A DNA stretch of 32,639 nucleotides from Bacteroidota bacterium (GTDB taxonomy: Bacteria; Bacteroidota; Bacteroidia; UKL13-3), in contig JAUXUD010000017.1 of the NCBI GenBank assembly GCA_030680835.1, positions 1-32,639 on the forward strand, written 5' to 3'. A program made the translations under genes and the position numbers. This document shows positions 7,651 through 16,041 of the stretch, one piece after another (positions within the stretch are counted from its first letter, which is position 1; each line of letters starts with the position of its first letter). Below the pieces are notes generated by a model. It saw nothing but the letters and a program-made list of their open reading frames with translations. It was not told where the DNA came from and made no database searches.

Positions 7651-8586
7651 ATGATCCAATATTTTAAAAGCAGTTACAACAAGCTTGTCGAAATTGAAGC
7701 CATTGAAAAGGATGGCTGGATCAATATAGTGAGCCCTACAGCCAAAGAAATTGAAATGCTTTCGAATAAATTGCTGGTACCCCCCGAAGTATTTATTGAC
7801 CCATTGGATCCGGATGAAAATTCACGCGTGGAAAGTCATAAGAACTCCATGCTGATTGTTTGCCGGGTACCCTGCGAAAACGGACAGGAATCGGATTTGC
7901 CCTATTCTACCATCGCACTGGGAATTTTGTTAAAACGCGATTTATTGGTAACCATCTGCAGCAGGCCAATAGAAGTTATTCAAACGTTTAAGGAAGGTAA
8001 GGTAAAAAACTTTTCAACTTCGAACCGGGAACGTTTTGTAATGCAGATGTTTTATAAATCATCCATGCTTTATTTAAAATACCTGAAAGATATTAATAAC
8101 AAAGCCGATGATATTGAAAGGATGCTTCACCGCAGCACCCGAAACCGGGAGTTACTCGACTTATTGAAGCTCGAAAAAAGTCTGGTATTTTTCAGCACTT
8201 CATTAAAATCAAATGAGCTGATGATGCAGCGTTTACAGCGTAATCATTTGCCCGAAACAACCAAGGAAAACGAACGTGAGCTGATAGAAGATGTAAATAT
8301 TGAAACCCGTCAGGCAATTGAAATGGCCAAAATTTATGGCAATATTCTTGGCAATATGATGGGAGCGCATTCCTCCATTATCTCCAACAATTTAAATATC
8401 ACCATCCGTTATTTAACCACCGCTACCATCATTTTGTCGCTTCCCATTCTGGTAGCCAGCATTTACGGAATGAATGTACCCCTTCCCTTTCAAAATGAAG
8501 CACACGCATTTTGGATCGTAATTCTGATCGCGGTAACATTATCAGTCCTAGGTGTATTCTTTTTCAGAAAGAAAGATTTGTTTTAA
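7651..8586 (+). CDS. corA: CorA-family magnesium/divalent metal transporter
   Basis: The 311-aa inner-membrane protein has the CorA plan: an N-terminal cytoplasmic funnel domain (about 1-240, with a long helix from about 140 to 250), then two C-terminal membrane segments. The signature YGMN (Y272-G273-M274-N275) sits at the end of the first membrane segment. The C-terminus ends in basic residues (FFRKKDLF). CorA pentamers import Mg2+, and some relatives move Co2+, Ni2+ or Zn2+; ion choice cannot be read here. It is a single gene, converging with the exported-protein operon at 8671. Confidence 0.93.
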   Translation: MIQYFKSSYNKLVEIEAIEKDGWINIVSPTAKEIEMLSNKLLVPPEVFIDPLDPDENSRVESHKNSMLIVCRVPCENGQESDLPYSTIALGILLKRDLLVTICSRPIEVIQTFKEGKVKNFSTSNRERFVMQMFYKSSMLYLKYLKDINNKADDIERMLHRSTRNRELLDLLKLEKSLVFFSTSLKSNELMMQRLQRNHLPETTKENERELIEDVNIETRQAIEMAKIYGNILGNMMGAHSSIISNNLNITIRYLTTATIILSLPILVASIYGMNVPLPFQNEAHAFWIVILIAVTLSVLGVFFFRKKDLF

Positions 8587-8589
8587 AAA

Positions 8590-8666
8590 GTCCATAGTCG
8601 ATAGACCATAGTCGATAGACTTTAGTACATCGTACATCGTACATCGTACATTGTACATCGTAATTT
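8590..8666. repeat. Heptamer array with in-phase motif change (11 units)
   Basis: Contiguous 7-bp units: GTCCATA, GTCGATA, GACCATA, GTCGATA, GACTTTA, GTACATC (three times), GTACATT, GTACATC, GTAATTT. The sequence changes family at 8625 but the register does not shift. It fills the gap between the convergent corA and 137-aa genes. Confidence 0.95.
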
Positions 8667-8670
8667 CCTT

Positions 8671-9084
8671 TTAATAAGAAATCTCACCCAACTCAAGGGC
8701 TTTATCCAGTTCAATCCAAATCAAGGTAAGCGGATAAGCGGTATAACACAACACTACCCGTTTTGAAATTCCTTTATCATCAAACTCATGCAAAGCTGCA
8801 ATTTTATATTTTTTGTCGCCCATTACGCAGGGCAAACGTTTTGCATCAATGCTCGAATCATCAAAGAATGCACTCAATAAGCCTTCCCCCGAGAGGGAGT
8901 CTACTTTTTTTTTGTTATATGCCTTGGTGCGTGCATACACATCAATGGAAACAAATTCGCTGCTGCCTTTTTTACAGGAATTAATTTTCAGATACTTTCC
9001 TACCTCCAGTTCTTTTTTAATTAAGTCCTGAGCATTTGTATGCATGAACAGCATTGAGAGAATAAATGTGATACATATTTTCAT
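8671..9084 (-). CDS. Exported protein of unknown function
   Basis: I do not recognise this 137-aa protein. It has a signal peptide (hydrophobic core ITFILSMLFM, cleavage probably after HTNA before QDL). The mature part has two cysteines that could pair (in SCKKGS and PCVMGD) and a third in VVLCYTAYP, and ends in a hydrophobic/acidic stretch (LTLIWIELDKALELGEI). Its ATG overlaps the preceding gene's stop as ATGA, so it is the last gene of an operon with the MORN-like protein, kynA and rfbC. Its stop is followed by a heptamer array. Confidence 0.75.
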   Translation of the reverse strand: MKICITFILSMLFMHTNAQDLIKKELEVGKYLKINSCKKGSSEFVSIDVYARTKAYNKKKVDSLSGEGLLSAFFDDSSIDAKRLPCVMGDKKYKIAALHEFDDKGISKRVVLCYTAYPLTLIWIELDKALELGEISY

Positions 9085-9452
9085 GGTACTAATTGGTTAT
9101 CTCTGTACATTTCGGTTTTAATCAAAGTTCCGTCTTTTTTATAATATTTCCAGGTGCTGTCTTTGGCATTCTGTGCATAAAATCCGGTACTTGCAATTTC
9201 ACCTTCGCGATAATAACTGATATAAGGTCCGTCTTTGATGGGTACCGCTTTAATAAACGTTTTCTTGTTCGTTTTTGGGTCAGTTAAAAAATGATATTCA
9301 ATTAAATAATGGAATACTTCATAAATCTGGTTATACGTACTGTCGAAATAGGTTTTGCCGGGTTCACCTGGTTTTATTACCTGTGCGGAACCTTTTTGGG
9401 TAGAACCCAAAATAAAAAAAATTACGCAAACATATTTCACCCGATTCCTCAT
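9081..9452 (-). CDS. Small exported protein with MORN-like repeat
   Basis: About 123 aa from the ATG at 9452, which sits 1 nt after the kynA stop and directly gives a good signal peptide (MRNRVKYVCVIFFILG, cleavage near GSAQ). A further upstream ATG at 9470 would overlap kynA and spoil the signal. The C-terminal half has the pattern of MORN/YwqK-like sheets (DGPYISYYREGEIASTGFY, then STWKYYKKDGTLIKTEMY), often found in Bacteroidota periplasmic or surface proteins. Function unknown. It overlaps the next gene by 4 nt. Confidence 0.75.
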   Translation of the reverse strand: MRNRVKYVCVIFFILGSTQKGSAQVIKPGEPGKTYFDSTYNQIYEVFHYLIEYHFLTDPKTNKKTFIKAVPIKDGPYISYYREGEIASTGFYAQNAKDSTWKYYKKDGTLIKTEMYRDNQLVP

Positions 9453-9453
9453 A

Positions 9454-10407
9454 TCAATCCAGAAAAGCACTTTTCCCCCATTCGCTCAATTCTTCTGCAT
9501 TCCATAACTCAGGAAAAAATACCCGAACCTGAAAACGTGGAGGCAGATATTTTTGCCAGTTGGTGCCTCCTGTAGCGGCCACATCACTTGGGTGTTTTTG
9601 CAGGTATCTTACGGCCGATTTATAATGGATCAATGGCCAGTTTACATTCACGTTTTGATCCAGTTTCTTAAGTTGCGTAATCAATTCAACATTTTGTTTT
9701 TCGGCTTCGGGTAAACCTTTGTACAAAGCCCATAGGTTGCAATCCCTGCAATCATTAGCCAGCTTTATTAATGCAGGTGCATATTTTGCTTCAAACTGGG
9801 TAAGTGTTAATGTTTTTTTACCTGTTTCAATTTCGGTTGCTCCTGCTTTCCAGTAAATAAATTCAAACATTTCTTCAATGTTCGATTGTTCGCTGAATTT
9901 CCCCCGGTGATCTTTATCAACCAACCTTAAAAAATTTGCCGAACAAATTTCTATCATCCGGTATTGAGCCGATTGAAATCCGCTTGCAGGCAATAAGCTC
10001 ATCCTGAATTTTAAAAACTGTTCTTTTTCCATCCCATCTACCATAATCTCGAAGGAGTTGGTTAGATTTCTAAAATAGGCATTGATCCTTTTTACACGCA
10101 TGGCAAAGAAATCAGCTTTCAGCTTACCTTTTAATTCAGCAAGCTGTTCAAATTCATGCAAACACAACTTAAAATAAAGTTCGGTAATCTGATGATACAT
10201 GATAAAAATGCTTTCATCCTTTAATTTGGTTTTGGGCTTCTGCAAACTGAGCAAGGTATCCACCTGAATATAATCCCAGTATGAAGTGAAATCCTGATAT
10301 AACAAACCTTCTAAATAAGCCTTAAAATCCTGACTGTTTTCTTCGTACTTTGATTTAAGTTTTGAAATAAGTTCGGTTAAGTCTGTGTCGATATTTTTTT
10401 CTGACAT
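9454..10407 (-). CDS. kynA: Tryptophan 2,3-dioxygenase
   Basis: This 317-aa cytosolic haem enzyme opens the indole ring of L-tryptophan with O2 to N-formylkynurenine, the first kynurenine-pathway step. Diagnostic pieces are MYHQITELYFKL (H72 corresponds to the active-site His of the family), FRMSLLPASGFQSAQYR (substrate-binding Arg and Tyr), HYKSAVRYLQKHP with the haem-binding His, and ATGGTNW near the C-terminus. It lies 10 bp after rfbC and 1 bp before the MORN-like gene, so it is probably in one transcript. No other kynurenine genes are in the window, so I cannot tell degradation from NAD synthesis. Confidence 0.94.
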   Translation of the reverse strand: MSEKNIDTDLTELISKLKSKYEENSQDFKAYLEGLLYQDFTSYWDYIQVDTLLSLQKPKTKLKDESIFIMYHQITELYFKLCLHEFEQLAELKGKLKADFFAMRVKRINAYFRNLTNSFEIMVDGMEKEQFLKFRMSLLPASGFQSAQYRMIEICSANFLRLVDKDHRGKFSEQSNIEEMFEFIYWKAGATEIETGKKTLTLTQFEAKYAPALIKLANDCRDCNLWALYKGLPEAEKQNVELITQLKKLDQNVNVNWPLIHYKSAVRYLQKHPSDVAATGGTNWQKYLPPRFQVRVFFPELWNAEELSEWGKSAFLD

Positions 10408-10417
10408 ATTTTGAATA

Positions 10418-10960
10418 TTAAAAGGGGCTGGTAAAATTTTTTAAAGTGGGTAGTACCTTATCTTTATCAGAAACTATAGGGCATGCAGTTTTCCATTCGA
10501 TGGCTAATTCCGGGTCGTTCCAGAGCAAACCGCCTTCACTGGCTTTATTATAGGTATTGGTACATTTGTATAAAAACAGGGTATCGTCCATAAGTGTTTC
10601 AAAACCATGTGCAAACCCCGGTGGTATCCAGAACATAAGCTGGTTTTGAGCTGATAATTCAACACTTATTTGCCTGCCATAGGTCACAGAATTTTTTCGG
10701 ATATCAACCACAACATCCAAAACAGCTCCCTGAACCACCCTTACCAGTTTACCCTGTTCAAACGGAGGAGACTGAAAGTGCAGCCCCCGGATGGCTCCTT
10801 TTTGCGAAAGGGATTGATTATCCTGCACAAACCGGCCTGATATTCCCATACTTTTCATTTTTTCTTCATTATAACTTTCAAAAAAATAGCCACGCGCATC
10901 AGTAAATATTTGAGGTTCAATAATTAAAGGTCCCTCTATCCCGGTTTTTGTAATTTTCAA
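10418..10960 (-). CDS. rfbC: dTDP-4-dehydrorhamnose 3,5-epimerase
   Basis: The 180-aa cupin enzyme converts dTDP-4-keto-6-deoxyglucose to dTDP-4-keto-rhamnose for surface polysaccharide synthesis. It shows the family sequences RGYFFESYN, RGLHFQ with catalytic His61, VRVVQGAVLDVVVDIR and PPGFAHGFETL. The start is TTG (10960-10958): reading upstream, only non-start codons precede the TGA at 10993-10991, and the product then begins with the usual KITKTGIEGPLIIEP. No other rhamnose-pathway genes are nearby, and it is joined to kynA with a 10-bp gap, an unusual partner. Confidence 0.94.
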   Translation of the reverse strand: MKITKTGIEGPLIIEPQIFTDARGYFFESYNEEKMKSMGISGRFVQDNQSLSQKGAIRGLHFQSPPFEQGKLVRVVQGAVLDVVVDIRKNSVTYGRQISVELSAQNQLMFWIPPGFAHGFETLMDDTLFLYKCTNTYNKASEGGLLWNDPELAIEWKTACPIVSDKDKVLPTLKNFTSPF

Positions 10961-11062
10961 TGTCTTTAAATTTTTAGCAATAATAATAAATCAAAATTTA
11001 GTTTTTCTTATTATACCAAACAATGGTGGAAAAAGGTAGGTTTGATAAATGCCAACAAAGAT

Positions 11063-11070
11063 TATTTTTG
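11063..11070 (+). promoter_or_regulatory. Promoter directly before the coiled-coil gene
   Basis: TATTTTTG (TAnnTTTG) with TTTG at 11041-11044, spacer 18 bp. The ATG follows only 4 nt after the element, so the transcript may be leaderless. Confidence 0.45.
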
Positions 11071-11074
11071 CAGC

Positions 11075-12007
11075 ATGGAACAAGATGGAAAAAGGAAAAG
11101 ATACCGGCTTATTATAATAGTTCAGTCAGCTTTAAACGTATTACTTCTCTTATTATTGGGCTTTTTTATTTTTAACTACTCAAAAACAGATAAAAAATTG
11201 TTGGTGAAAGAGGTAGAGTTATTTCAAAGCGATTCAACCAAAATGGTTTTGGATAATTTATTAAAGCAAACAGACCTCGAATTAACGGAATATAAGGGTA
11301 AGAATTCGCAACTTGACCAGTTTTTACGGGAGAAAAACGATTCATTACAGGAATTTGCCGACCGGATTGAAGCTTTGTTGCGTAAAGGAAAATTAACACG
11401 TGAAGAATTGGCAGCTGCAAACGATGAATTGGACCAGTTACGCTATTACAAACGCAAATACATCGGACAAATAGATTCATTGAACAATGTAATCATAAAC
11501 CTGAATACTGAAAATACGGTTTTACGCACAGATATAAAATCTCAAAAACGCAAAAATGAAGATTTAACCATGGATGTAGTGCGGCTGGGAACCAAAGTGG
11601 CAATAGGCTCAAAGCTTACAACACAAAATATTTTTGTAACGGGAGTTAAATTCAGAAGCAATGGCAAGGAAAAAGAAACCATTCGGGTGAGTCAGATTAA
11701 ACAATTGAAGGTTACTTTTGGACTGGCAGAAAACTATGTCTCGGAAAAAGGGAAAAAGGATATTTTCTTAAAAGTAATTAGCCCGGATGGTTCAACCATT
11801 TATAACGAAATAGCCGGTTCAGGCACCTTTAAATTTCAAAACGAAGAATCCTTGTACAGCGCTAAAAAAACAATCGATTTTAACCAGGAAGCCACTCAGG
11901 TTACCATCTATTGGGATAAAGGCAGTGAATTTGTAAAGGGAATTTTTAAAGCTGAATTGTATTGCGAGGGCTTTAAAATCGGGAGCACAGAATTTGAATT
12001 GAAGTAA
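11075..12007 (+). CDS. Membrane-anchored coiled-coil protein of unknown function
   Basis: About 310 aa from the ATG at 11075. An upstream TTG at 11042 overlaps the -33 element and is rejected. A short basic N-terminus (KRKRYR) precedes a single membrane segment (LIIIVQSALNVLLLLLLGFFIF), so the rest is probably outside the cytoplasm. Residues about 45-165 are a long heptad-rich coiled coil with many Glu, Lys and Leu. The last about 130 residues look like a beta domain (FVTGVKFRSNGKEKETIRVSQ, then IFLKVISPDGSTIYNE). The layout suggests a cell-envelope spacer or sensor. I recognise no named family. Confidence 0.75.
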   Translation: MEQDGKRKRYRLIIIVQSALNVLLLLLLGFFIFNYSKTDKKLLVKEVELFQSDSTKMVLDNLLKQTDLELTEYKGKNSQLDQFLREKNDSLQEFADRIEALLRKGKLTREELAAANDELDQLRYYKRKYIGQIDSLNNVIINLNTENTVLRTDIKSQKRKNEDLTMDVVRLGTKVAIGSKLTTQNIFVTGVKFRSNGKEKETIRVSQIKQLKVTFGLAENYVSEKGKKDIFLKVISPDGSTIYNEIAGSGTFKFQNEESLYSAKKTIDFNQEATQVTIYWDKGSEFVKGIFKAELYCEGFKIGSTEFELK

Positions 12008-12077
12008 GAGAATATACGATTTACACCCCAATGGCCGTCTGGGTACGAATTACGATTTGAAGAAATTACTTCCCATC

Positions 12078-12105
12078 AACTTTTAACTTTTAACTTTTAA
12101 CTTTT
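12078..12105. repeat. Short heptamer array, AACTTTT (four units)
   Basis: Four exact units AACTTTT between the coiled-coil gene and the small lipoprotein gene. Complement rotation AAGTTAA fits the NANNTAN pattern. Confidence 0.85.
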
Positions 12106-12109
12106 ACTT

Positions 12110-12117
12110 TATATTCG
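12110..12117 (+). promoter_or_regulatory. Weak -7 element for the small lipoprotein
   Basis: TATATTCG differs from TAnnTTTG at one base; 22 nt before the ATG. Confidence 0.25.
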
Positions 12118-12139
12118 CAAAATCAAAAATAAAAAAAGA

Positions 12140-12352
12140 ATGAAGAGATTATTAGTAGCAATTGTTTTTGCAGCCACATTTTCGGCTTGTCATTATGGCA
12201 CCAATGAAGCTCAAAACACATTGAAAGCCAACGAGCAGTACAAGACAGACCAGGCTGAGTTTTCAGTGAATCGTGCAAATGTAAGTGCAGGTGAAACGGT
12301 AAATACAGCATCTGCAGATTCGTCAATAACCGATACTTCAAAAGTAAAATAA
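12140..12352 (+). CDS. Small lipoprotein of unknown function
   Basis: A 70-aa protein with a lipoprotein signal: MKRLLVAIVFAATFSAC, acylated Cys at residue 17. The mature part is short, polar and rich in Thr, Ser, Asp and Asn, with no hydrophobic core, so it is likely a disordered surface or periplasmic peptide. The stop lies 6 nt before the TTG start of the methionine sulfoxide reductase gene, which suggests cotranscription. No family recognised. The lipobox (FSAC) is slightly unusual at -3. Confidence 0.65.
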   Translation: MKRLLVAIVFAATFSACHYGTNEAQNTLKANEQYKTDQAEFSVNRANVSAGETVNTASADSSITDTSKVK

Positions 12353-12358
12353 AATAGT

Positions 12359-12835
12359 TTGCACGCGCTTCGGGTAGATAAGCAAGCCGGTAAAAAAGAA
12401 ATTTACGAAAGTCTTTTGCCTCAAATCAGAGCCCTGATTGAAGGTGAAGAAGACACGATAGCCAATCTGGCCAACATTTGCGCTGCTTTAAAAGAAGCGT
12501 TCAATTGGTGGTGGATTGGCTTTTATTTTGTAAAAAATGAGCAATTGGTACTGGGCCCTTTTCAAGGTCCTGTGGCCTGCACCCGCATTGCATTTGGCAA
12601 AGGAGTTTGCGGCAAAAGCTGGGAATCCAAACAAACGGTAATCGTTCCGGATGTAGAGCGTTTTCCGGGCCATATAGCCTGTAGCGGGACATCACGTTCA
12701 GAAATTGTTTTGCCTGTTTTCGGTTTGAACCGGCAGGTTGTTGCGGTTCTTGATGTGGATAGTGAATACCCGGAACATTTTGATGCAATTGATCAGCATT
12801 ACCTGGAAGAATTATTACACAGTCTAAAGATTTAA
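12359..12835 (+). CDS. msrC: Free methionine-R-sulfoxide reductase (GAF domain)
   Basis: The 158-aa single GAF-domain enzyme reduces free L-methionine-(R)-sulfoxide. The three cysteines have the family spacing: C74, C84 and C108 (gaps of 10 and 24, as in the E. coli enzyme). The family sequences WWWIGFYFV, LGPFQGPVACTRI and GVCGKSW are present, and SRSEIVLPV is near the end. The start must be TTG at 12359: the frame has a stop 9 nt upstream and no early ATG. It follows the lipoprotein gene by 6 nt. An oxidative-repair role for the pair is plausible. Confidence 0.93.
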   Translation: MHALRVDKQAGKKEIYESLLPQIRALIEGEEDTIANLANICAALKEAFNWWWIGFYFVKNEQLVLGPFQGPVACTRIAFGKGVCGKSWESKQTVIVPDVERFPGHIACSGTSRSEIVLPVFGLNRQVVAVLDVDSEYPEHFDAIDQHYLEELLHSLKI

Positions 12836-12896
12836 TTCTTCATTAGATTTTCTCTTAACATAACTTTCGCTATTTTGCCCTGAATAATCCCTAAAT

Positions 12897-14117
12897 ATGG
12901 AGCAAAGAAAACGACTCAATTTACTCATCATTGTTGCCTCACTTGGATATTTTGTAGATATCTACGACCTAATTGTATTTAATGTTGTTAAAAATGAAAG
13001 TCTCCAGGCATTGGGATTTAGCGGACTTGAACTAAAGGCAAAAGAAATTCTGTTGTTTAACCTGCAAATGACGGGCATGCTGCTCGGGGGCATCCTTTGG
13101 GGAATAATGGGGGATAAAAGGGGCAGGGTTTCGGTTTTGTTCGGCTCCATTTTTTTATATTCAATTGCCAATTTGGCAAATGCCTATGTAACCAATATCA
13201 ACCAATATGCAATAACCCGGTTTATTGCAGGTATTGGGCTGGCAGGTGAGTTAGGTGCTGGTATTACACTTGTAGCCGAAAACATGAAGCGGGAAAAACG
13301 GGGTTATGGAACCATGATTATTGTAACATTTGGAGCTCTGGGTGCCGTGGTTGCCAGTTTGGTAGGGAAAAATTTTGGCTGGCAGGCAACATACATTGTT
13401 GGAGGTTGTATGGGTTTGGCACTTTTGCTTTTGCGGGCAGGAGCCTATGAAAGTGGCATGTACCAAAATCTGAAAGAACATACCAATATAAAAAAGGGGA
13501 ATTTTTTGACGCTGTTTAAACGCAGTGATTTGTTGTTAAAATACATCGCATGCATACTTATTGGATTGCCCATCTGGTTCTCGATAGGCGTATTGATTAA
13601 TCTTTCAAACCGCTTTGGGGAAGCACTGGGTATGGTAGAAAAAGTAAATGTTGCCGACAGTGTGATGTATGCTTATCTGGGTTTATCAGCCGGTGATCTG
13701 GTAAGTGGTTTATTGAGTCAGTTACTCAAAAGCAGGAAAAAGGTAGTGTTCATTTATCTGGCGCTTTCATTTATTTTAATGGTTATTTATTTATTCAATC
13801 CCAATGTAAGCATCGATTATTTTAAAGTAATGTGTTTCTTGCTGGGTTTTGCAGCGGGTTACTGGGCGTTGTTTGTTACCATTGCCTCCGAACAATTTGG
13901 TACCAATATCCGTTCAACGGTAACCAATACAGTACCCAACTTTGTAAGAGGCGCAGTGGTTCCCATTACCCTTAGTTTTGCTTCATTAACGATTGCGCAG
14001 GGAACGATATGGGCTGCTTTTATAGTTGGATTGTTTTGTTTAATCCTGGCCTTTTTGGCTACCCTTTATATCAAAGATTCATTTAGCAAAGACCTCAATT
14101 ATTTTGAGATTGATTAA
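12897..14117 (+). CDS. MFS transporter (metabolite:H+ symporter type)
   Basis: The 406-aa protein has about twelve membrane segments in the major facilitator layout. The loop 2-3 signature GIMGDKRGRVSVLFGS, the segment 4 pattern RFIAGIGLAGELGAGITLVAE and a matching half in the C-terminal domain (NIRSTVTNTVPNFVRG) are visible. The N-terminal GYFVDIYDLIVFNVV resembles sugar-acid and dicarboxylate symporters. Substrate cannot be told. It converges on the outer-membrane barrel gene with a 4-bp overlap of their 3' ends. Confidence 0.88.
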   Translation: MEQRKRLNLLIIVASLGYFVDIYDLIVFNVVKNESLQALGFSGLELKAKEILLFNLQMTGMLLGGILWGIMGDKRGRVSVLFGSIFLYSIANLANAYVTNINQYAITRFIAGIGLAGELGAGITLVAENMKREKRGYGTMIIVTFGALGAVVASLVGKNFGWQATYIVGGCMGLALLLLRAGAYESGMYQNLKEHTNIKKGNFLTLFKRSDLLLKYIACILIGLPIWFSIGVLINLSNRFGEALGMVEKVNVADSVMYAYLGLSAGDLVSGLLSQLLKSRKKVVFIYLALSFILMVIYLFNPNVSIDYFKVMCFLLGFAAGYWALFVTIASEQFGTNIRSTVTNTVPNFVRGAVVPITLSFASLTIAQGTIWAAFIVGLFCLILAFLATLYIKDSFSKDLNYFEID

Positions 14118-14971
14118 AAAAATATCTGCATGCCAATATTAAAACCTATTGAACTATAGGGAGCAGATACTGCAAGCACTTTTCGGGGCGCATTAAAGTC
14201 AGGCATAATGCCATTATTAAAACTATATTCTTTCTCGAAATCCGTTTCCTTATCAATAATATTTAATGAACCCAATTGGTCTGTACCATTTATTTCATAT
14301 TTGTTCATTACTTCTTTTTTGGGTGTAAATGACTGAGACAATAAATTGCATTCAGCAAAAAGCTGCATATGATCTTTTATTTTATAGGCGATACCGGCAC
14401 TTCCGCAAAAACCTACCGACATCATTCCGGTAAGATTCCATTCCGTAACCGTTGTAGTGGTGTTGGTTCCCAATGTTGATTCCTTAAATGAATACTCACG
14501 CACATTGTTGATTAATGATATAATAAATCCAAAGCGTGTGTAAGGGCTCAATTTACCCATTTCAGCCATCATTTTAACCGATGGAATGAAACGCAGGGAA
14601 CGTGTCTGGATTTCAAAGCTGCTTTTATCAACGCCTGATACGTATGTATTAATATTTTTGTCTGTAAGTATCCTGCTTCCTTCCAGATAGTCAACAGCCA
14701 GTTCTGCACCCATGTTTTTAGTAAACAAATAACCAAATCCAGCACCAAAATTAAAGCCTTGTCCAAAGCTAATATTTAATGACTTTTTGTTACCATATGA
14801 AGTTGATCCTGTAGAATTATAATTAAGTACTTCGCCTCTGAAATAACTGTTCCCCCTGAAATTATATCCCAAACCAAAGGCAAAATATTTATTTTGTGCA
14901 TTTGCAATTTTAAATCCAAAAACAATGAAAATTGAAAGAATCAACACACATAAACGATGCCACATTTTCAT
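14114..14971 (-). CDS. Outer-membrane beta-barrel protein
   Basis: The 285-aa protein has a signal peptide (LCVLILSIFIVFGFKIANAQ) followed by alternating aromatic/hydrophobic strands rich in Gly, Tyr, Phe and Asn (YFAFGLGYNFRGNSYF, then FGAGFGYLFTKNMGAELAVDY). It ends in Phe (GFNIGMQIFF), the usual C-terminal signal for barrel insertion. The pattern fits 8- to 10-strand OmpW/OmpA-like barrels. Role unknown. Its 3' end overlaps the MFS gene by 4 bp; upstream lies the acetyltransferase gene with a heptamer array between. Confidence 0.82.
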   Translation of the reverse strand: MKMWHRLCVLILSIFIVFGFKIANAQNKYFAFGLGYNFRGNSYFRGEVLNYNSTGSTSYGNKKSLNISFGQGFNFGAGFGYLFTKNMGAELAVDYLEGSRILTDKNINTYVSGVDKSSFEIQTRSLRFIPSVKMMAEMGKLSPYTRFGFIISLINNVREYSFKESTLGTNTTTTVTEWNLTGMMSVGFCGSAGIAYKIKDHMQLFAECNLLSQSFTPKKEVMNKYEINGTDQLGSLNIIDKETDFEKEYSFNNGIMPDFNAPRKVLAVSAPYSSIGFNIGMQIFF

Positions 14972-15003
14972 ATAATTACCACAATTAAAATGCTTAAGTT
15001 TTT

Positions 15004-15045
15004 CTACTTTCTATTTTCTATTTACTATTTACTACTTCCTATTTT
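15004..15045 (-). repeat. Heptamer array, CTATTTW type (six units)
   Basis: Plus-strand units are CTACTTT, CTATTTT, CTATTTA, CTATTTA, CTACTTC, CTATTTT. In the sense of the acetyltransferase they read AAAATAG, GAAGTAG, TAAATAG, and so on. The stop TAG (15025-15027) ends one unit and the upstream units encode the protein's last residues. Confidence 0.93.
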
Positions 15046-15510
15046 CCCAATCATTTCTTCATCCAACCGGTAAACCGTCCATCCATTAATAGCCACAGCC
15101 CCAATGCTTTCATAGAAATCAATGGCCGGTTTGTTCCAGTCTAAAACACTCCATTCTACCCTGCCGCAATCTCTATCTTTGGCAATCTCAACAATCTTTA
15201 AGAGCAAGGATTTTCCATAGCCCTTTCCCCGGTAATCCGGATTCACAAACAGGTCTTCCAGGTATATTCCGGGTTTTGAAACAAAGGTAGAATAGTTGTG
15301 AAAATACACGGCAAAACCCACTGCCTGTTCCCCTTCAAATGCGAGCAAACATTCGGCAACTGCGTTCGGTTCAAAAAGATGTTTTTTAATTTTTTCGGGA
15401 GTGGCTTCTACCAAATGACTCAGCTTTTCGTATTCGGCAATGCCTTTTATAAAATCAAAAATCAAGCCGGCATCTGCTTCTGTTGCAAAACGTATTTTAA
15501 AATCCTGCAT
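15025..15510 (-). CDS. GNAT N-acetyltransferase, spermidine/diamine acetyltransferase-like
   Basis: The 161-aa enzyme is close in plan to spermidine/spermine N1-acetyltransferase and thialysine acetyltransferase proteins: IAEYEKLSHLV near residue 25, the acetyl-CoA loop YLEDLFVNPDYRGKGYGKSLL, and SVLDWNKPAIDFYESIGA. It likely transfers acetyl from acetyl-CoA to a small polyamine or amino compound. The last residues (KIGSSK) and the stop are encoded by the heptamer array and are probably not part of the ancestral fold. The preceding exported-protein gene ends 1 bp before its ATG. Confidence 0.88.
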   Translation of the reverse strand: MQDFKIRFATEADAGLIFDFIKGIAEYEKLSHLVEATPEKIKKHLFEPNAVAECLLAFEGEQAVGFAVYFHNYSTFVSKPGIYLEDLFVNPDYRGKGYGKSLLLKIVEIAKDRDCGRVEWSVLDWNKPAIDFYESIGAVAINGWTVYRLDEEMIGKIGSSK

Positions 15511-15511
15511 A

Positions 15512-16036
15512 TTAGTAAATCAGTTTTCCGGGTTTAAAATAACCTTTCAGTTTCTTATTTACCGACAGTCCCTGCCGGCCGGGCCGCGGTTCAATCATTA
15601 CATCCAGGGTAACAATCCAGGTATTTTTACCGTATTTTTTCCCGGTAATGGTTCCTTCATACAATTGGCGAATCCCTGCTTCCGGACAAAAACATCCCCG
15701 GTTATAAATTACTTTGGCCTTTTCAAACTGTGCGGTTTTAATGGTAAACGAATTTCCTTTCGGAGGGGCAATTTCAAACAGGATGCTTTCAAAATATTCG
15801 TCATCGGCAATCATTTCATATTCTTTACCCCGATAGGAATACATAAAAACTAGTTTCTTGCCTTTATCATAACTCAGGTCGAAGTATAGGCTGTCGTATG
15901 TTCTTTTGGTTATCTGCATATTCGGCTGATAAACAAAACGCTTCATTTCAGGGTTTGATTTGGGTTCCTGATTTTTCTCCTGTGCCCTTACACCAAGTGT
16001 AACAATGGCTGCAAATAGCAATAAAATTGTTCTCAT
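15512..16036 (-). CDS. Exported protein of unknown function
   Basis: A 174-aa protein with a clear signal peptide (MRTILLLFAAIVTLGVRAQ). The mature part is basic and beta-rich, with a CFC motif (NRGCFCPEAGIRQ) and a proline-rich turn (IEPRPGRQGLSV). No family is recognised. Its stop is 1 bp before the acetyltransferase start, so the two are an operon. An exact TAnnTTTG lies 5 nt before the ATG. Confidence 0.75.
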   Translation of the reverse strand: MRTILLLFAAIVTLGVRAQEKNQEPKSNPEMKRFVYQPNMQITKRTYDSLYFDLSYDKGKKLVFMYSYRGKEYEMIADDEYFESILFEIAPPKGNSFTIKTAQFEKAKVIYNRGCFCPEAGIRQLYEGTITGKKYGKNTWIVTLDVMIEPRPGRQGLSVNKKLKGYFKPGKLIY

Positions 16037-16041
16037 ATGGG

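Noticed and set aside
11042-11074. TTG start extending the coiled-coil protein by 11 residues
   Set aside because: It overlaps the TTTG -33 and TAnnTTTG -7 elements; the ATG at 11075 follows them.
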